From NCBI GenBank assembly GCA_014859965.1, contig JACZKQ010000144.1, positions 1-64,000 on the forward strand: DNA of 64,000 nt, in the 5' to 3' direction. Position numbers and translations under genes: made by a program. Under the pieces are notes generated by a model. That model was not told the origin of the DNA. It did not search any database and was given only the letters and a program-made list of their open reading frames with translations. Origin of the DNA: Phycisphaerae bacterium (GTDB taxonomy: Bacteria; Planctomycetota; Phycisphaerae; Sedimentisphaerales; Anaerohalosphaeraceae). Shown here in pieces: positions 26,086 to 35,363 of the stretch (its first letter is position 1; each line of letters begins with the position of its first letter).

Positions 26086-28014
26086 TTAATCGGCTGATTT
26101 CTCCGGTGCGTGGACCTCGATGAGGGCTTCGCACCATTGTTTGAGCGTGTGGCCTTCGAACTGAACATCGGCGGTGAGCACGTAGACGCCAGGCGGCGTA
26201 TCGGGCAGTACGGTAATGCGGAAATCCACGTGCTTTTCGCCGCGGGGCGGGACCAGAAGGGGTACGTTCTGCACACTGCATCGCAGACCATCCGGCATGT
26301 TCGGCCGCACCGTAAAGGCGCCGAGCGCGTCGGAGTGGTTCAAGATGTTCACTGCCATTTCCATCGTTTGGCCCGGGAAAGCCTTGAGCCCGTACGGGAA
26401 GAACCTCGCCCAGCGTTCGTCCGTACCGAAATTCGGATCGGGCCACGGAAAGAGCGGCTTCATGAGCTGCTGCCGCTGCTTGAGCAGATACGTCATGACG
26501 TTGATCTGGTCCGGGCTGAAGGCGAACGTCTCCAGCACGTGCTGATTGATCAGCAGCGTTTCTCTGGGCAGAGTCCGCAGGATATCCAGGCAGCGGAAGT
26601 ACCCCATCGACTCGTGAAAGATATTTCGGTTCAGAAGACAGTAGTCGTCAATGCCGGAAGGCGTAAATGCATCGCCGAGCAGGCATATTTTTTCGCCGCC
26701 GTCCTTCTCCGCTAACATCGCATCGTGGTAAATCGTCTGGCCCGGAAAATCATAAAACGTGAACATGAACTCCTTCCACCGCATTTTCTGCCCGTGGCGC
26801 ATGACGGTAATCTCGGAGATAGGCCGTTCCGTCATGGCGGGAAGGCGAAATGCCCACGGGCTCCTGAGAATCTGTACCAACGGCTCGCAGGCATAGACGG
26901 GGCAGCGAAACTCCCGCAGCAGGTCATTGACCGCTTGGGTGTGGTCATCGTGGTAATGCGTAATGAACAGTCCGTCAAGGGCCTTGAGCGTGCCCTGGTC
27001 ACGCAGTTTGATGACTTCTTTAATGATCGCTTCACCGCCGCAATCGACGAGAAAGCCTCGCCCGTCGGCCGACATGATCAACCGCGCATTGTGAATCGAG
27101 ATGATCCATGCCGGCGGCAGTTCGTTGATCTCCTCGGCCCATGCCATCCACTCCACCTTGGGCTCCGGCCCCAACACGCGTTCCGCAAGTGTGTCGTAGT
27201 TACTCTTAAAATACCACCGGCCCGCACTGACGGACAGATAGTTGGCATAGACGGCCTGCAGGCGCAAGGTCAGTCGTTCGATAGCCTCCTGCGGATCGCG
27301 GATCACCGGCCCGCGAACGGGGACAATGATATCCGGCTTCGCCTCGGCCACTTTTCGCAGGCTTTCAATCAGCGCGCCCATGCGCCCGGCCCAGCCGTGA
27401 TAGCCCACGATCTTCGCCTCCGGCACCGCATCCTGAAGACTGTACAAATCGAACAACTGGCCGTCGCCGTAGATTAAGTCGCCCACAAAGGCATATTTCA
27501 TTCTGTCGATGATTGCCAGATAGCTGACGGCGTTTCGTGCATAGCCGGGCGTATTGAGGACCTCGAACTCCACCCCACACAAATCGAACGTTTCACCCCC
27601 CTGCACCGTGCGACCGACAGGCAACGGACGGGTGATAATCTTCGTTGTCTGCTGTTCATAGTCGTGGTAGCGTTTCTGTGCAAACGCATTCCAGAACGCG
27701 TCTGCCCGGGTGAATTGCTCCTGGTCGCCCGCCGGCACAATCGCCATGGCGTCATTTTCCACGAGCCGCCGACCCGCCCAGACCACATCGCGCCGGCTGT
27801 GCGTGAACAAGACAGCGGCCGCGGCATCCAGCGTCTCATCCGGATCGCCATAGATGACGATACGCGATGGACCCTTTTCGATGACCACGCCGTTGATCGC
27901 GCCGTCGATAACCCGCACGTGCGAACTCAGCCGGTTGGCATCTGCGGCGTACAATCGGCCGCAAAGACACCCCAAAGCCGCCAGCACACTCACCAGGAAC
28001 TTCCCACTCTGCAT
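26086..28014 (-). CDS. Exported tandem metallo-beta-lactamase-fold protein; first domain degenerate
   Basis: 642 aa from the third of three consecutive ATGs (28020, 28017, 28014); GAGAGGG is best spaced for 28014. Signal peptide 'FLVSVLAALGCLCGRLYA'. Domain 1 (about 35-230) has the MBL layout but its metal motif reads 'LFTHSRRDVVWAG' instead of HxHxDH and 'TPGYARNAVSYL' instead of the PGH segment, keeping only 'FVGDLIYG'. Domain 2 (about 290-520) is intact: 'FITHYHDDHTQAV' (HxHxDH), 'FYDFPGQTIYHDAM', 'CLLGDAFTP' and 'LINQHVLET'. A C-terminal beta-sandwich of about 100 residues follows. It would be a periplasmic hydrolase with one working di-metal site. Last gene of the minus-strand block, 60 bp after the isomerase gene. 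Confidence 0.85.
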   Translation of the reverse strand: MQSGKFLVSVLAALGCLCGRLYAADANRLSSHVRVIDGAINGVVIEKGPSRIVIYGDPDETLDAAAAVLFTHSRRDVVWAGRRLVENDAMAIVPAGDQEQFTRADAFWNAFAQKRYHDYEQQTTKIITRPLPVGRTVQGGETFDLCGVEFEVLNTPGYARNAVSYLAIIDRMKYAFVGDLIYGDGQLFDLYSLQDAVPEAKIVGYHGWAGRMGALIESLRKVAEAKPDIIVPVRGPVIRDPQEAIERLTLRLQAVYANYLSVSAGRWYFKSNYDTLAERVLGPEPKVEWMAWAEEINELPPAWIISIHNARLIMSADGRGFLVDCGGEAIIKEVIKLRDQGTLKALDGLFITHYHDDHTQAVNDLLREFRCPVYACEPLVQILRSPWAFRLPAMTERPISEITVMRHGQKMRWKEFMFTFYDFPGQTIYHDAMLAEKDGGEKICLLGDAFTPSGIDDYCLLNRNIFHESMGYFRCLDILRTLPRETLLINQHVLETFAFSPDQINVMTYLLKQRQQLMKPLFPWPDPNFGTDERWARFFPYGLKAFPGQTMEMAVNILNHSDALGAFTVRPNMPDGLRCSVQNVPLLVPPRGEKHVDFRITVLPDTPPGVYVLTADVQFEGHTLKQWCEALIEVHAPEKSAD

Positions 28015-28074
28015 CATCATACCCTCTCAACGAATGAAGTCGCAACAGCGGCCCCGGCGGCCGGTCAGAGCCGA

Positions 28075-29481
28075 TCAGACATGCCGATAGACCTCCCAGC
28101 CCATATAGGTCGACAGGGCTTCGGCGATAGCGTCTGCCTTGAGGCAGATATTGACCGCCACGTGGTGCTCGAAGCCCATCCTGCAGATGTATTGCATCAG
28201 CACCTGCATATTCGGAATCTGCATTACGCCGTAGCCGCCGAACGTGTCGAGTTTGTCATCGGTGAACCTGCCATGGCCGGTATAGACGCTGATGACGCCG
28301 TCGGCATCGTCGGTGGTGGTCCGCAGAAACGTCGCGTCGTTGGGGGCGATCCGCCCGATCACCGTCCCGTAGGCGTTGTCCTTGCCAACCGAGCCGGCGA
28401 TAATCTCCTGGTAATCCATCTTCGCCTGTTTGAAGAATGATTTGGGCAGATTCGAACAGTGGAACAGAATGCACTTCTCCGGATCATCGCCAAAGTTATT
28501 GTTCCAGTCCAGGAGCGCGCTCGGATTGCCGGAAGCCAACTGCAGAATGTACATCCCCAGCAGCCCCGTGACATCGACTTCGCAGGCACTGGGCATAAGT
28601 GACTCGCTCATCATGCTCATGATCGCGCACGGCGTGATGCCGAAGAATTCTTCAATGCTCGTCCAGCATTGAATCGCCGTTCCCGCCAAATCGTTCGCCG
28701 CCGCCCAGTCGTCGACCACCGCACCAAACTTGGCCATTTTCATGAGTGCGTCCGCCGGGATCGAGTCGACGGTAATGTAATTCCTGATGTCGGCAAGTTT
28801 CTTTTCGACTGCCGCGTCGCCGTCCTTAAGACGTTCGACCCGGCCGAACACTTCCGACAGATCAATTGTCTCGACGGAAATATCCGACAGTTCGAGCAGT
28901 TTCTCGCTGTAGCGCACCGTGTTGAACGCCCCCGTGCGTGCGCCGATGGCCCCGAACCGCACGTTGCGAAGGCCCCGCACGATGCGGCAAACGGATGCGA
29001 AATCATCAAGTTCCTTCCTGAACTCCTCCGACCTGACGCCCACCGTGTGCGACCGCGTCAGCGTAAAGGGGATCCCCGCCTGCCGCAGATTATTGCACGC
29101 GCTGATCTTGCCGCAGAACGAATCGCGGCGGTCCTTTATGGTCATTCGCGGCGTTTCGTCGGGTTCCGCCTGGATCAGGATCGGCACCTCCAGCCCCGAT
29201 CGTTTGATCGTCTCGGCAACGCCCTTTTCGTCGCCAAAATTTGGCAGCGTCACGATGATACCGTCGATCGTTTCAGCATGCCGGGAGAAATAGGCCGCAC
29301 ATTTCTTCGCGTCGTCGAATGTCTCGACCGCCCCATACTTAATGTCGTTGGCTCCGATCGCGACGGCGTCGTAGCCGCTGGCCTTCAGTACGTCGAGAAT
29401 ATCTTTTCGCCCGCTCTGGGCGAGGTGATCGGGAAAAAACCCGCGATTGCCTACGATCACAGCAAATGTTGTCTTCTTCAT
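28075..29481 (-). CDS. L-fucose/L-arabinose isomerase-family protein
   Basis: 468 aa, cytoplasmic. It has the three-domain Fuc/Ara isomerase layout: an N-terminal Rossmann-like part ('ILDVLKASGYDAVAIGAND', 'IDGIIVTLPNFGDEKGVAETIK'), a middle part ('RFGAIGARTGAFNTVRYSEKLL', 'AGTAIQCWTSIEEFFGITPCAIMSMMSESLMPSACEVDV') and a C-terminal beta part ending 'FEHHVAVNICLKADAIAEALSTYMGWEVYRHV', where the H-H pair is a candidate metal ligand. It would interconvert an aldose and ketose with Mn2+. Directly downstream of araB and araD (11 bp gap), it most likely supplies the L-arabinose isomerase step in place of canonical AraA. AGGAG precedes the ATG. Confidence 0.88.
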   Translation of the reverse strand: MKKTTFAVIVGNRGFFPDHLAQSGRKDILDVLKASGYDAVAIGANDIKYGAVETFDDAKKCAAYFSRHAETIDGIIVTLPNFGDEKGVAETIKRSGLEVPILIQAEPDETPRMTIKDRRDSFCGKISACNNLRQAGIPFTLTRSHTVGVRSEEFRKELDDFASVCRIVRGLRNVRFGAIGARTGAFNTVRYSEKLLELSDISVETIDLSEVFGRVERLKDGDAAVEKKLADIRNYITVDSIPADALMKMAKFGAVVDDWAAANDLAGTAIQCWTSIEEFFGITPCAIMSMMSESLMPSACEVDVTGLLGMYILQLASGNPSALLDWNNNFGDDPEKCILFHCSNLPKSFFKQAKMDYQEIIAGSVGKDNAYGTVIGRIAPNDATFLRTTTDDADGVISVYTGHGRFTDDKLDTFGGYGVMQIPNMQVLMQYICRMGFEHHVAVNICLKADAIAEALSTYMGWEVYRHV

Positions 29482-29492
29482 GTTTTCTCCTG

Positions 29493-30182
29493 TCAGCGTT
29501 GTCCGTAATAGGCGTTTTCGCCATGTTTTCGTAAGTAGTGTTTATCCAGCAGAACCTGTGAAACAGCGTCCTGCCTCGCATGAACCAGCAGCGTTCCCAA
29601 GGCCATGTCGGCGACCTGTTCCAATACCACGGCGCTCTCCACGGCCGCGGCCGCATTGGGCCCCCATGTGAACGGCCCGTGGTTGGCGACGAGCACCGCC
29701 GGCACCTGCCGCGGATCGAGACTGCTGAACCGCCGCACGATCACTTTGCCTGTATTCCGCTCGTAGTCGTCTTTTATTTCCGCCTCGGTCATCGCCTCTG
29801 TGACAGGAACGGGACCATAGTAATAATCGGCATGGGTCGTGCCGAAACACGGAATCGGCCGGCACGCCTGGGCCCACATCGTCGCCTTGGGCGAGTGCGT
29901 GTGGCATACGCCTCCGATGGTCTCGAACGCACGATACAATTCCAGGTGTGTCGCCGTGTCGGACGACGGCTTGAGGTCGCCTTCCACGATGCGGCCATCC
30001 AGATCGACAAGCACCATGTTCTGCGGCGTCAGCGCCGCATACGAAACGCCGCTGGGCTTGATGACGACTATACCCGTTTGCCGGTCAATACCGCTGACAT
30101 TGCCCCAACTGTAGATGACAAGCCGATGGACTTCCAGCTGCTTGTTGGCTTCGTAGACCGCCTGTCGTAATTCCTCATGCAT
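29493..30182 (-). CDS. araD: L-ribulose-5-phosphate 4-epimerase
   Basis: 229 aa, normal family length. Class II aldolase/epimerase fold: 'GNVSGIDRQTGIVVIKPSGVSY' binds the phosphate, zinc ligands lie in 'CHTHSPKATMWA' (His95, His97) and 'LVANHGPFTWG', and 'FGTTHADYYYG' is the AraD-specific catalytic segment. It converts L-ribulose 5-phosphate to D-xylulose 5-phosphate, the last step before the pentose phosphate pathway. It begins 5 bp after the araB stop and ends 11 bp before the isomerase start, so the three are translated as one operon. Confidence 0.95.
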   Translation of the reverse strand: MHEELRQAVYEANKQLEVHRLVIYSWGNVSGIDRQTGIVVIKPSGVSYAALTPQNMVLVDLDGRIVEGDLKPSSDTATHLELYRAFETIGGVCHTHSPKATMWAQACRPIPCFGTTHADYYYGPVPVTEAMTEAEIKDDYERNTGKVIVRRFSSLDPRQVPAVLVANHGPFTWGPNAAAAVESAVVLEQVADMALGTLLVHARQDAVSQVLLDKHYLRKHGENAYYGQR

Positions 30183-30187
30183 AATGC

Positions 30188-31870
30188 TCAGCCATTCACC
30201 CGGTCTTTGATATTAAGAAGGTCCTTCATCACATTCGCAAGCCCGCCGGCACAGTCCTTAACTCCGAACGCGTCGTGCACTTGTTTGTAAAGGCCGTACA
30301 GTTGCGCGTAAGTTTCGCGGTTGGCCGGGATGGGCTTAAACGTCGTCGCCTTGACGCCGCACATCGCCTTCTGGGCATCGGCGAACGTATCATGGCCTCC
30401 GGCGGCCTTGCCCGCCACGACCGCCCCCGCAATCGCAGAACCCAGGGCGCAGGCCTGCCCCGATCGCGCGATCTTCATCTCGCGACCCGTCACGTCGGCG
30501 TAAATCTGCATGAGCATCGCATTCTTCTCGGAAATACCGCCGCAATTAACGACCTCCTCGATACGCACGCCGTATTCCTCGAAACGGTTGATAATGGTCA
30601 GTGCCCCGAAGGCCGTCGCCTCCACAAGAGCACGATAGATCTCCTCCGGCCGGGTGTGCAGCGTCTGGCCGACCAACAGTCCCGTGAGCCGCTGGTCCAC
30701 GAGGATCGTCCGGTTGCCGTTGTTCCAGTCCAGCGCCAAGAGGCCCGACTGCCCGGGCCGCAGCGCCGCGGCCCTCGTCGTCAGTGACTCGTGTGAACCT
30801 GCCTCCTTACCCCCCGCCTGCATATAATTGACGAACCAGTTGAAGATATCGCCCACCGCGGACTGCCCGGCCTCCAGACCGAAAAAGCCCGGCAGAATCG
30901 AACCGTCCACGATGCCGCAGATGCCCGGTATGTCCGGCAGTGTGGATGTGCCCGGCGCGACCACCATATCGCAGGTGCTGGTTCCGATGATCTTAACGAG
31001 GACGCCTTCGCGAATGCCTGACCCAACGGCCCCGAGGTGTGCGTCGAATGCGCCCATCGCAACGGGAATCCCGACCGGCACACCAAGTTTCTGGGCCCAT
31101 TCCCGGGTAAGGGTGCCCGCGGCCGTGTCCACGGCGAAGGTCTTATTGCCCAGCGTCGCCCCAAGACGCGACAGTTTCGGATCAAACTTCGAAAGGAAGT
31201 CGGCATCCGGATAGCCGCCCCAGGCGTCGTTGAACATCGCTTTGTGACCGGCGGCGCATCGGCAGCGCTTGAGCCGGTCAGGATGATCCGTCCCTGTCAG
31301 AACGGCCGGCAGCCAATCGCTGTGCTCCACCCAGGTGTAAGCGGCATCGAAAACCGTTGCATCCGCGCGAAGGCAATGCAATATCTTACTGAAGAACCAC
31401 TCGGACGAATATGTCCCGCCGCATTTGGCAAGGTACTCCGGACGCATGCGCTCGGCAAGAACGGTAATTTCGGCGGCCTCGGCATGGCCCGTGTGGTCCT
31501 TCCACAGCCAGGCCATTGCATTGGCATTATCCTTGAATTCATCCAGCATCCCCAGCGGTGTACCGTTTTTGTCGACCGGCAACGGGGTCGAACCGGTCGT
31601 ATCCACGCCGATCCCGACGATCTGTGATGCATCAAAACCTTTCGCTCTCTTCGCCGTGGCCAGCGCCTCACGCACCGTGACCTCCACCCCTTTCAGGTAG
31701 TCGGCGGGGTTCTGACGGGCAAGGTTGTGGTCCGACGCATCGAGGATAATGCCCGCCTCGCCTGTTTCATAACCGTGGATCGCCGTGGCAATTTCTTGTC
31801 CGGTGGCGGTTTCGACGATCACACACCGCACTGAATTCGTACCGTAGTCAAGACCGATTGTGTAAGCCAT
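30188..31870 (-). CDS. araB: Ribulokinase
   Basis: 560 aa from the ATG at 31868-31870, with AGGGAG upstream; a longer frame to 31996 is without support. FGGY-family kinase: 'AYTIGLDYGTNSVRCVIVE' is the N-terminal phosphate loop, 'GIGVDTTGSTPLPVDKNGTPL' is characteristic of AraB, and 'KIIGTSTCDMVV', 'NCGGISEKNAMLMQIYADV' and 'ACALGSAIAGAVVAG' form the C-terminal ATP-binding half. It phosphorylates L-ribulose with ATP in the cytoplasm. 19 bp separate it from the upstream NYN gene and 5 bp from araD. Confidence 0.96.
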   Translation of the reverse strand: MAYTIGLDYGTNSVRCVIVETATGQEIATAIHGYETGEAGIILDASDHNLARQNPADYLKGVEVTVREALATAKRAKGFDASQIVGIGVDTTGSTPLPVDKNGTPLGMLDEFKDNANAMAWLWKDHTGHAEAAEITVLAERMRPEYLAKCGGTYSSEWFFSKILHCLRADATVFDAAYTWVEHSDWLPAVLTGTDHPDRLKRCRCAAGHKAMFNDAWGGYPDADFLSKFDPKLSRLGATLGNKTFAVDTAAGTLTREWAQKLGVPVGIPVAMGAFDAHLGAVGSGIREGVLVKIIGTSTCDMVVAPGTSTLPDIPGICGIVDGSILPGFFGLEAGQSAVGDIFNWFVNYMQAGGKEAGSHESLTTRAAALRPGQSGLLALDWNNGNRTILVDQRLTGLLVGQTLHTRPEEIYRALVEATAFGALTIINRFEEYGVRIEEVVNCGGISEKNAMLMQIYADVTGREMKIARSGQACALGSAIAGAVVAGKAAGGHDTFADAQKAMCGVKATTFKPIPANRETYAQLYGLYKQVHDAFGVKDCAGGLANVMKDLLNIKDRVNG

Positions 31871-31889
31871 ATCTACTCCCTGCACGCAG

Positions 31890-32381
31890 TCAATCCTTGT
31901 CCATACCGAATAAATCGAGCCACTGATCCGTCTCGATATCACTGATGCCCTGCCGCTTGGCCCCGGGCTCGTTGGCGGGCTTGCGACGGTTCTCAAGCCG
32001 CAGCAGCAACTGCTGCCAGAAGACGTCCGACCGCACGGATGTGGCCTTTCGCCGCCCTGCCGCGGCGCGCACAGCCCTGTCTGTACTCACCACCACCAGG
32101 CTTTTTGGCGCGGTGTTGTCCTCGATCTTCTGCTCGATCACTGTGTCGGCGTCCGAGTGCTCTCCGGAAAAATAGACTTCCAGATTGTCAAGCCCGCCGA
32201 GTTGCTCCATCTCCTCCTTGTCCGGCGGCCCGGTGCCGTCGAAAATCACGTGCCCCCGGTCGCGCATCGTCACCAGGTAATCCGAAATGATGCGGCAGAG
32301 CCCCGACTCCCGCATTTCCTCAAACTGCTCGTCTTTCTGAACCGTACGCAGCAGATTGTAGCCGTCGACCAATAGAGGCAT
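31890..32381 (-). CDS. NYN-domain (YacP-like) ribonuclease
   Basis: 163 aa from the ATG at 32379-32381, where 'MPLLVDGYNLLR' begins, as is usual for the family; a longer frame to 32429 adds only a non-conserved stretch. PIN-like acidic residues are present: Asp in 'LLVDGYN', Asp in 'HVIFDGTG', Asp pair in 'EHSDADTVIEQKI' and 'VVSTDRAVRAAA'. YacP/Rae1 proteins are ribosome-associated endoribonucleases. The C-terminus 'DQWLDLFGMDKD' is an acidic tail. It sits at the head of the arabinose genes and 103 bp after pyrC, with no clear promoter of its own. Confidence 0.85.
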   Translation of the reverse strand: MPLLVDGYNLLRTVQKDEQFEEMRESGLCRIISDYLVTMRDRGHVIFDGTGPPDKEEMEQLGGLDNLEVYFSGEHSDADTVIEQKIEDNTAPKSLVVVSTDRAVRAAAGRRKATSVRSDVFWQQLLLRLENRRKPANEPGAKRQGISDIETDQWLDLFGMDKD

Positions 32382-32484
32382 GTAAACAATCCCAATAAAT
32401 TCCAGTGCAATACTTCGGCAAAATGCCATCGGGCTGCATCCGCAGAGTTGCGTCTCCGCTAAGCGGCGTCACCTGCGGCGAGAG

Positions 32485-33771
32485 TTAATCCGCCGAAAAC
32501 CGCAGTTCACCCGCAACGAATGTTTTCTCTACTCTGCCCTTGACCCGCCACCCGTGATACGGACAATTTCTGCTCTTTGAGAAAAAAGCATCAGCGTCGA
32601 TCACGTACTCGGCGCCGGGATCGATAATCGTCACATCCGCTCGATCGCCCGGGCCCAGGGTTCCTTTAGGAACGTCGATCACGCGGGCCGGCCGATACGT
32701 CAGCATGGAAATCAGGGCGGGCCAGTCCACCACGCGCGGCTCGATCAGCGCCTTGACGTAAAGACCCAAAGCACATTCCAGACTCGCAATCCCAAACGGC
32801 GCCGTCAGAAACTCCAGTTCCTTTTCGCTCTGCAGGTGCGGTGCGTGGTCGGTTGCCAGTGCGTCCACCAGTCCCTCCCGGATCGCCTGCCGCAATGCCT
32901 CCACGTCGGCCCGCGTGCGCAGCGGCGGATTGACTTTGTAGTTGGTGTCGTATTCGACAATGGCGTCGTCGGTCAGCAGCAAATGGTGCGGCGATACTTC
33001 GCACGTCACCGGCAGACCCATCTGTTTGGCTTCACGAATGATCTTCACGCCCCCGGCGGTCGAAATGTGCTGGGCGTGGTACCGCGAGCCGGTCTTTCGG
33101 ACAAGCTGAACGTCGCGCCAAAGCATCATCTCCTCTGCCAGCGGGTCGATCCCGGGCAGACCCAGAATTGTCGAATTGTACCCGGCATTCATCACGCCGC
33201 GCCCGCCTAAGGACTGATCCTGGCAGTGCTGGGCCACCACGCGGTCAAGCATGCCGGCGTACTTGAGCGCCCGCAGCATCACCGCTGCGTCCTGGACGCC
33301 GTCGCCGTCGTCGGTATACCCGACGGCGCCGGCCTGTGCCATGAGGCCCATTTCCGAAAGTTCCACCCCCTGGCGGTTCTTTGTCACGGCTCCCATTACA
33401 TATACGAATGTCTTGCGCGCCTGACGGCCCATGCGGTGAATGAACTCCACTCCGGTCGCCTCGTCGATGGGCGGGTCGGTATTCGGCATGCAAACGACCG
33501 AGGTATACCCCCCCGCCACGGCCGCAGCCGAACCGCTGGCGATGGTTTCTTCTTCTTCATCGCCTGGTTCGCGAAAGTGAACGTGCAGGTCAATAAGGCC
33601 GGGCACGACAAGCTTGCCCGCCGCGTCGATCACCTGGGCATCCGGGGCATCGACGACGCCGACAGAGGCAATTTTGTCGCCGACTATCAGCACATCGGCC
33701 TTGCCGTCGACCTTATTGGCCGGATCGATCAGCCGGCCATTCTTGATGAGCGTCTTTTCTACCATGGGCAT
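32485..33771 (-). CDS. pyrC: Dihydroorotase (class I)
   Basis: 428 aa. Amidohydrolase with 'GLIDLHVHFREPGDEEEETI' (zinc ligands His63 and His65 and the substrate Arg), 'VVCMPNTDPPID', the metal-bridging region 'VGYTDDGDGVQD', the His in 'RYHAQHIST', 'CEVSPHHLLLTD' and the catalytic Asp in 'ALATDHAPH'. It cyclises carbamoyl aspartate to dihydroorotate, step 3 of pyrimidine synthesis. It follows pyrR, pyrB and the patatin gene on the same strand, but a promoter-like sequence at 33859-33887 may serve it independently. Confidence 0.96.
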   Translation of the reverse strand: MPMVEKTLIKNGRLIDPANKVDGKADVLIVGDKIASVGVVDAPDAQVIDAAGKLVVPGLIDLHVHFREPGDEEEETIASGSAAAVAGGYTSVVCMPNTDPPIDEATGVEFIHRMGRQARKTFVYVMGAVTKNRQGVELSEMGLMAQAGAVGYTDDGDGVQDAAVMLRALKYAGMLDRVVAQHCQDQSLGGRGVMNAGYNSTILGLPGIDPLAEEMMLWRDVQLVRKTGSRYHAQHISTAGGVKIIREAKQMGLPVTCEVSPHHLLLTDDAIVEYDTNYKVNPPLRTRADVEALRQAIREGLVDALATDHAPHLQSEKELEFLTAPFGIASLECALGLYVKALIEPRVVDWPALISMLTYRPARVIDVPKGTLGPGDRADVTIIDPGAEYVIDADAFFSKSRNCPYHGWRVKGRVEKTFVAGELRFSAD

Positions 33772-33858
33772 CAGTTTACAGCCTCAAACGTCAAAGGGAA
33801 AGCCAAAAACGAGCGCCCGAAACGCATGGCGCCAGACTTTACAATAACCGCGGGGGGT

Positions 33859-33887
33859 ATCTTACCGGCTTTGTGTCGTCGCTTCAA
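33859..33887 (-). promoter_or_regulatory. Possible sigma-70 promoter for pyrC
   Basis: On the minus strand TTGAAG (33882-33887) and TAAGAT (33859-33864) with a 17-base spacer, about 88 bases before pyrC, inside the 216-bp patatin-pyrC gap. Confidence 0.4.
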
Positions 33888-33987
33888 ATACCATTTCCCG
33901 CCAACGCCGCAAGCGTGCATCCAGAGGGGGGCGCATATGAAGACTTTCGCGTCCTGTTTTCGCAGATTCCACTCGAACCTAAGCCGG

Positions 33988-35268
33988 TCACGCGCGAAAC
34001 AGGTCGAGGAAACGCTGCAAAGTCAGTTGGCGGCGACTGTTTGCCAGCGCCTTGCGGACGCGGCCCTCATCCATCCATTCCGGATGCGGCACCGCCAGGG
34101 GGGCCGCCACACTGGCAAGCTGCTCTGCATGCTGCCGCACCGCCGCATCCGCCAGCAGATAGCCGTGGTTTTCCAGAATGGCGATCTCCGCATCGCTGAA
34201 ACGGTTCATATCCGTGCGAATCCGCGAGATGCATTCCTCCGCAAGTTCCTTCGAATACCCTGGATAGGACGCGTGATATCTCTGCGGCGAGCTGGCCACG
34301 CCCCAGTAGGCCCCGTCCATCACCCCCTCGATCATCTGCCCGATCAGCCATCGCTTCCGCACCGTCGAGCCCTGACGGGCAGCGATGTCCACGTAGCGCT
34401 TCAGTCGGTGCCACGGCATCCTGCTCTCGACGAACTGAAAGGGCGCCCCGCCGTCCGAAACCAGCACCACACTGCTGTCTTTCCATACCGGCTCAAGACC
34501 CATGTTGTCATATACACCGCCGTCGCTCAGTCGAATGCCCCTTAGGAGTTCCTGCCGTCTCTGCTCCGGCTGAAAGCGTCCCCCTTGGATATGGTCGGCG
34601 GGCACCGGAAGGCCCATTGGTTCAAATAACGGCGGAAAACAGGATGATGCCGCGACCGCGGTCGCCACCGACACATTTTCGGGCCGCTGGGCATAACCTG
34701 CCTGCCTGTGACCCACACGGTCACGTTCAAATTTCCAGTTGGCCGCAAAGACAAGATCTGTGGCGCAGAAAACGTATTTCGGCCGATCCCCCAACTCGGA
34801 CAATTTCAGCGATGTCAGCCGCTCGTGGTATCGCCGCCGCAGCGCCGCCGCCTGGGATCCGGCACGAAACCAGTTCCATGGCAACAGGATTTGCAGCACA
34901 GGCCCCGTACACAAATCCCTGCCTGCAAATGCACGGAAGGGCGCCGCAACCACCGGTTCCCAATCTGCGAACACTTCGCCGGGCGCCGGCCAGTTGCGTA
35001 TCTGGGTTGCCAAATGTGCCGAGATGATGCTTCCGCCCGAAACAGAAGTGATCGCATCGACCTTTGAAAGTATTCCAAGTTCGTTGAGCCGCCGCAGCGC
35101 GCCCAGGTGAAACAACGCCGCCCGAAAACCCCCTCCCGACAAGCACAGGGCCACGCCGTCTCGCTGTCCTTTGGGCCTTGGCAGGTACCTGCCCGCAGCC
35201 GTTTCCGGTTGCTCATCCGGTTTTCCGAACGCCCCGCCCACCTCCGGAGCGTTGACCGAGACATCCAT
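33988..35268 (-). CDS. Patatin-like phospholipase
   Basis: 426 aa from the ATG at 35266-35268 (AAGGGGG upstream); the frame is open to 35298. Patatin landmarks: the oxyanion glycines 'LCLSGGGFRAALFHLGALRRL', the nucleophile Ser77 in 'ITSVSGGS' (the first Gly of GxSxG is Ser), and the partner Asp in 'LSDGGVYDN'. It would deacylate lipids in the cytoplasm or at the inner membrane; no signal peptide is visible. The C-terminal third (about 290-426) has no domain I recognise. It is inserted between pyrB (95 bp) and pyrC (216 bp), with no obvious link to pyrimidine synthesis. Confidence 0.88.
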   Translation of the reverse strand: MDVSVNAPEVGGAFGKPDEQPETAAGRYLPRPKGQRDGVALCLSGGGFRAALFHLGALRRLNELGILSKVDAITSVSGGSIISAHLATQIRNWPAPGEVFADWEPVVAAPFRAFAGRDLCTGPVLQILLPWNWFRAGSQAAALRRRYHERLTSLKLSELGDRPKYVFCATDLVFAANWKFERDRVGHRQAGYAQRPENVSVATAVAASSCFPPLFEPMGLPVPADHIQGGRFQPEQRRQELLRGIRLSDGGVYDNMGLEPVWKDSSVVLVSDGGAPFQFVESRMPWHRLKRYVDIAARQGSTVRKRWLIGQMIEGVMDGAYWGVASSPQRYHASYPGYSKELAEECISRIRTDMNRFSDAEIAILENHGYLLADAAVRQHAEQLASVAAPLAVPHPEWMDEGRVRKALANSRRQLTLQRFLDLFRA

Positions 35269-35363
35269 GGCATCCCCCTTTCCTTTCCATGCTATCATGT
35301 ACGCCCTGTGTCGGCGACTCGTCAGGAGCGCCCCTGCACGGCCGTCCCACTACAAGGGCCCAC

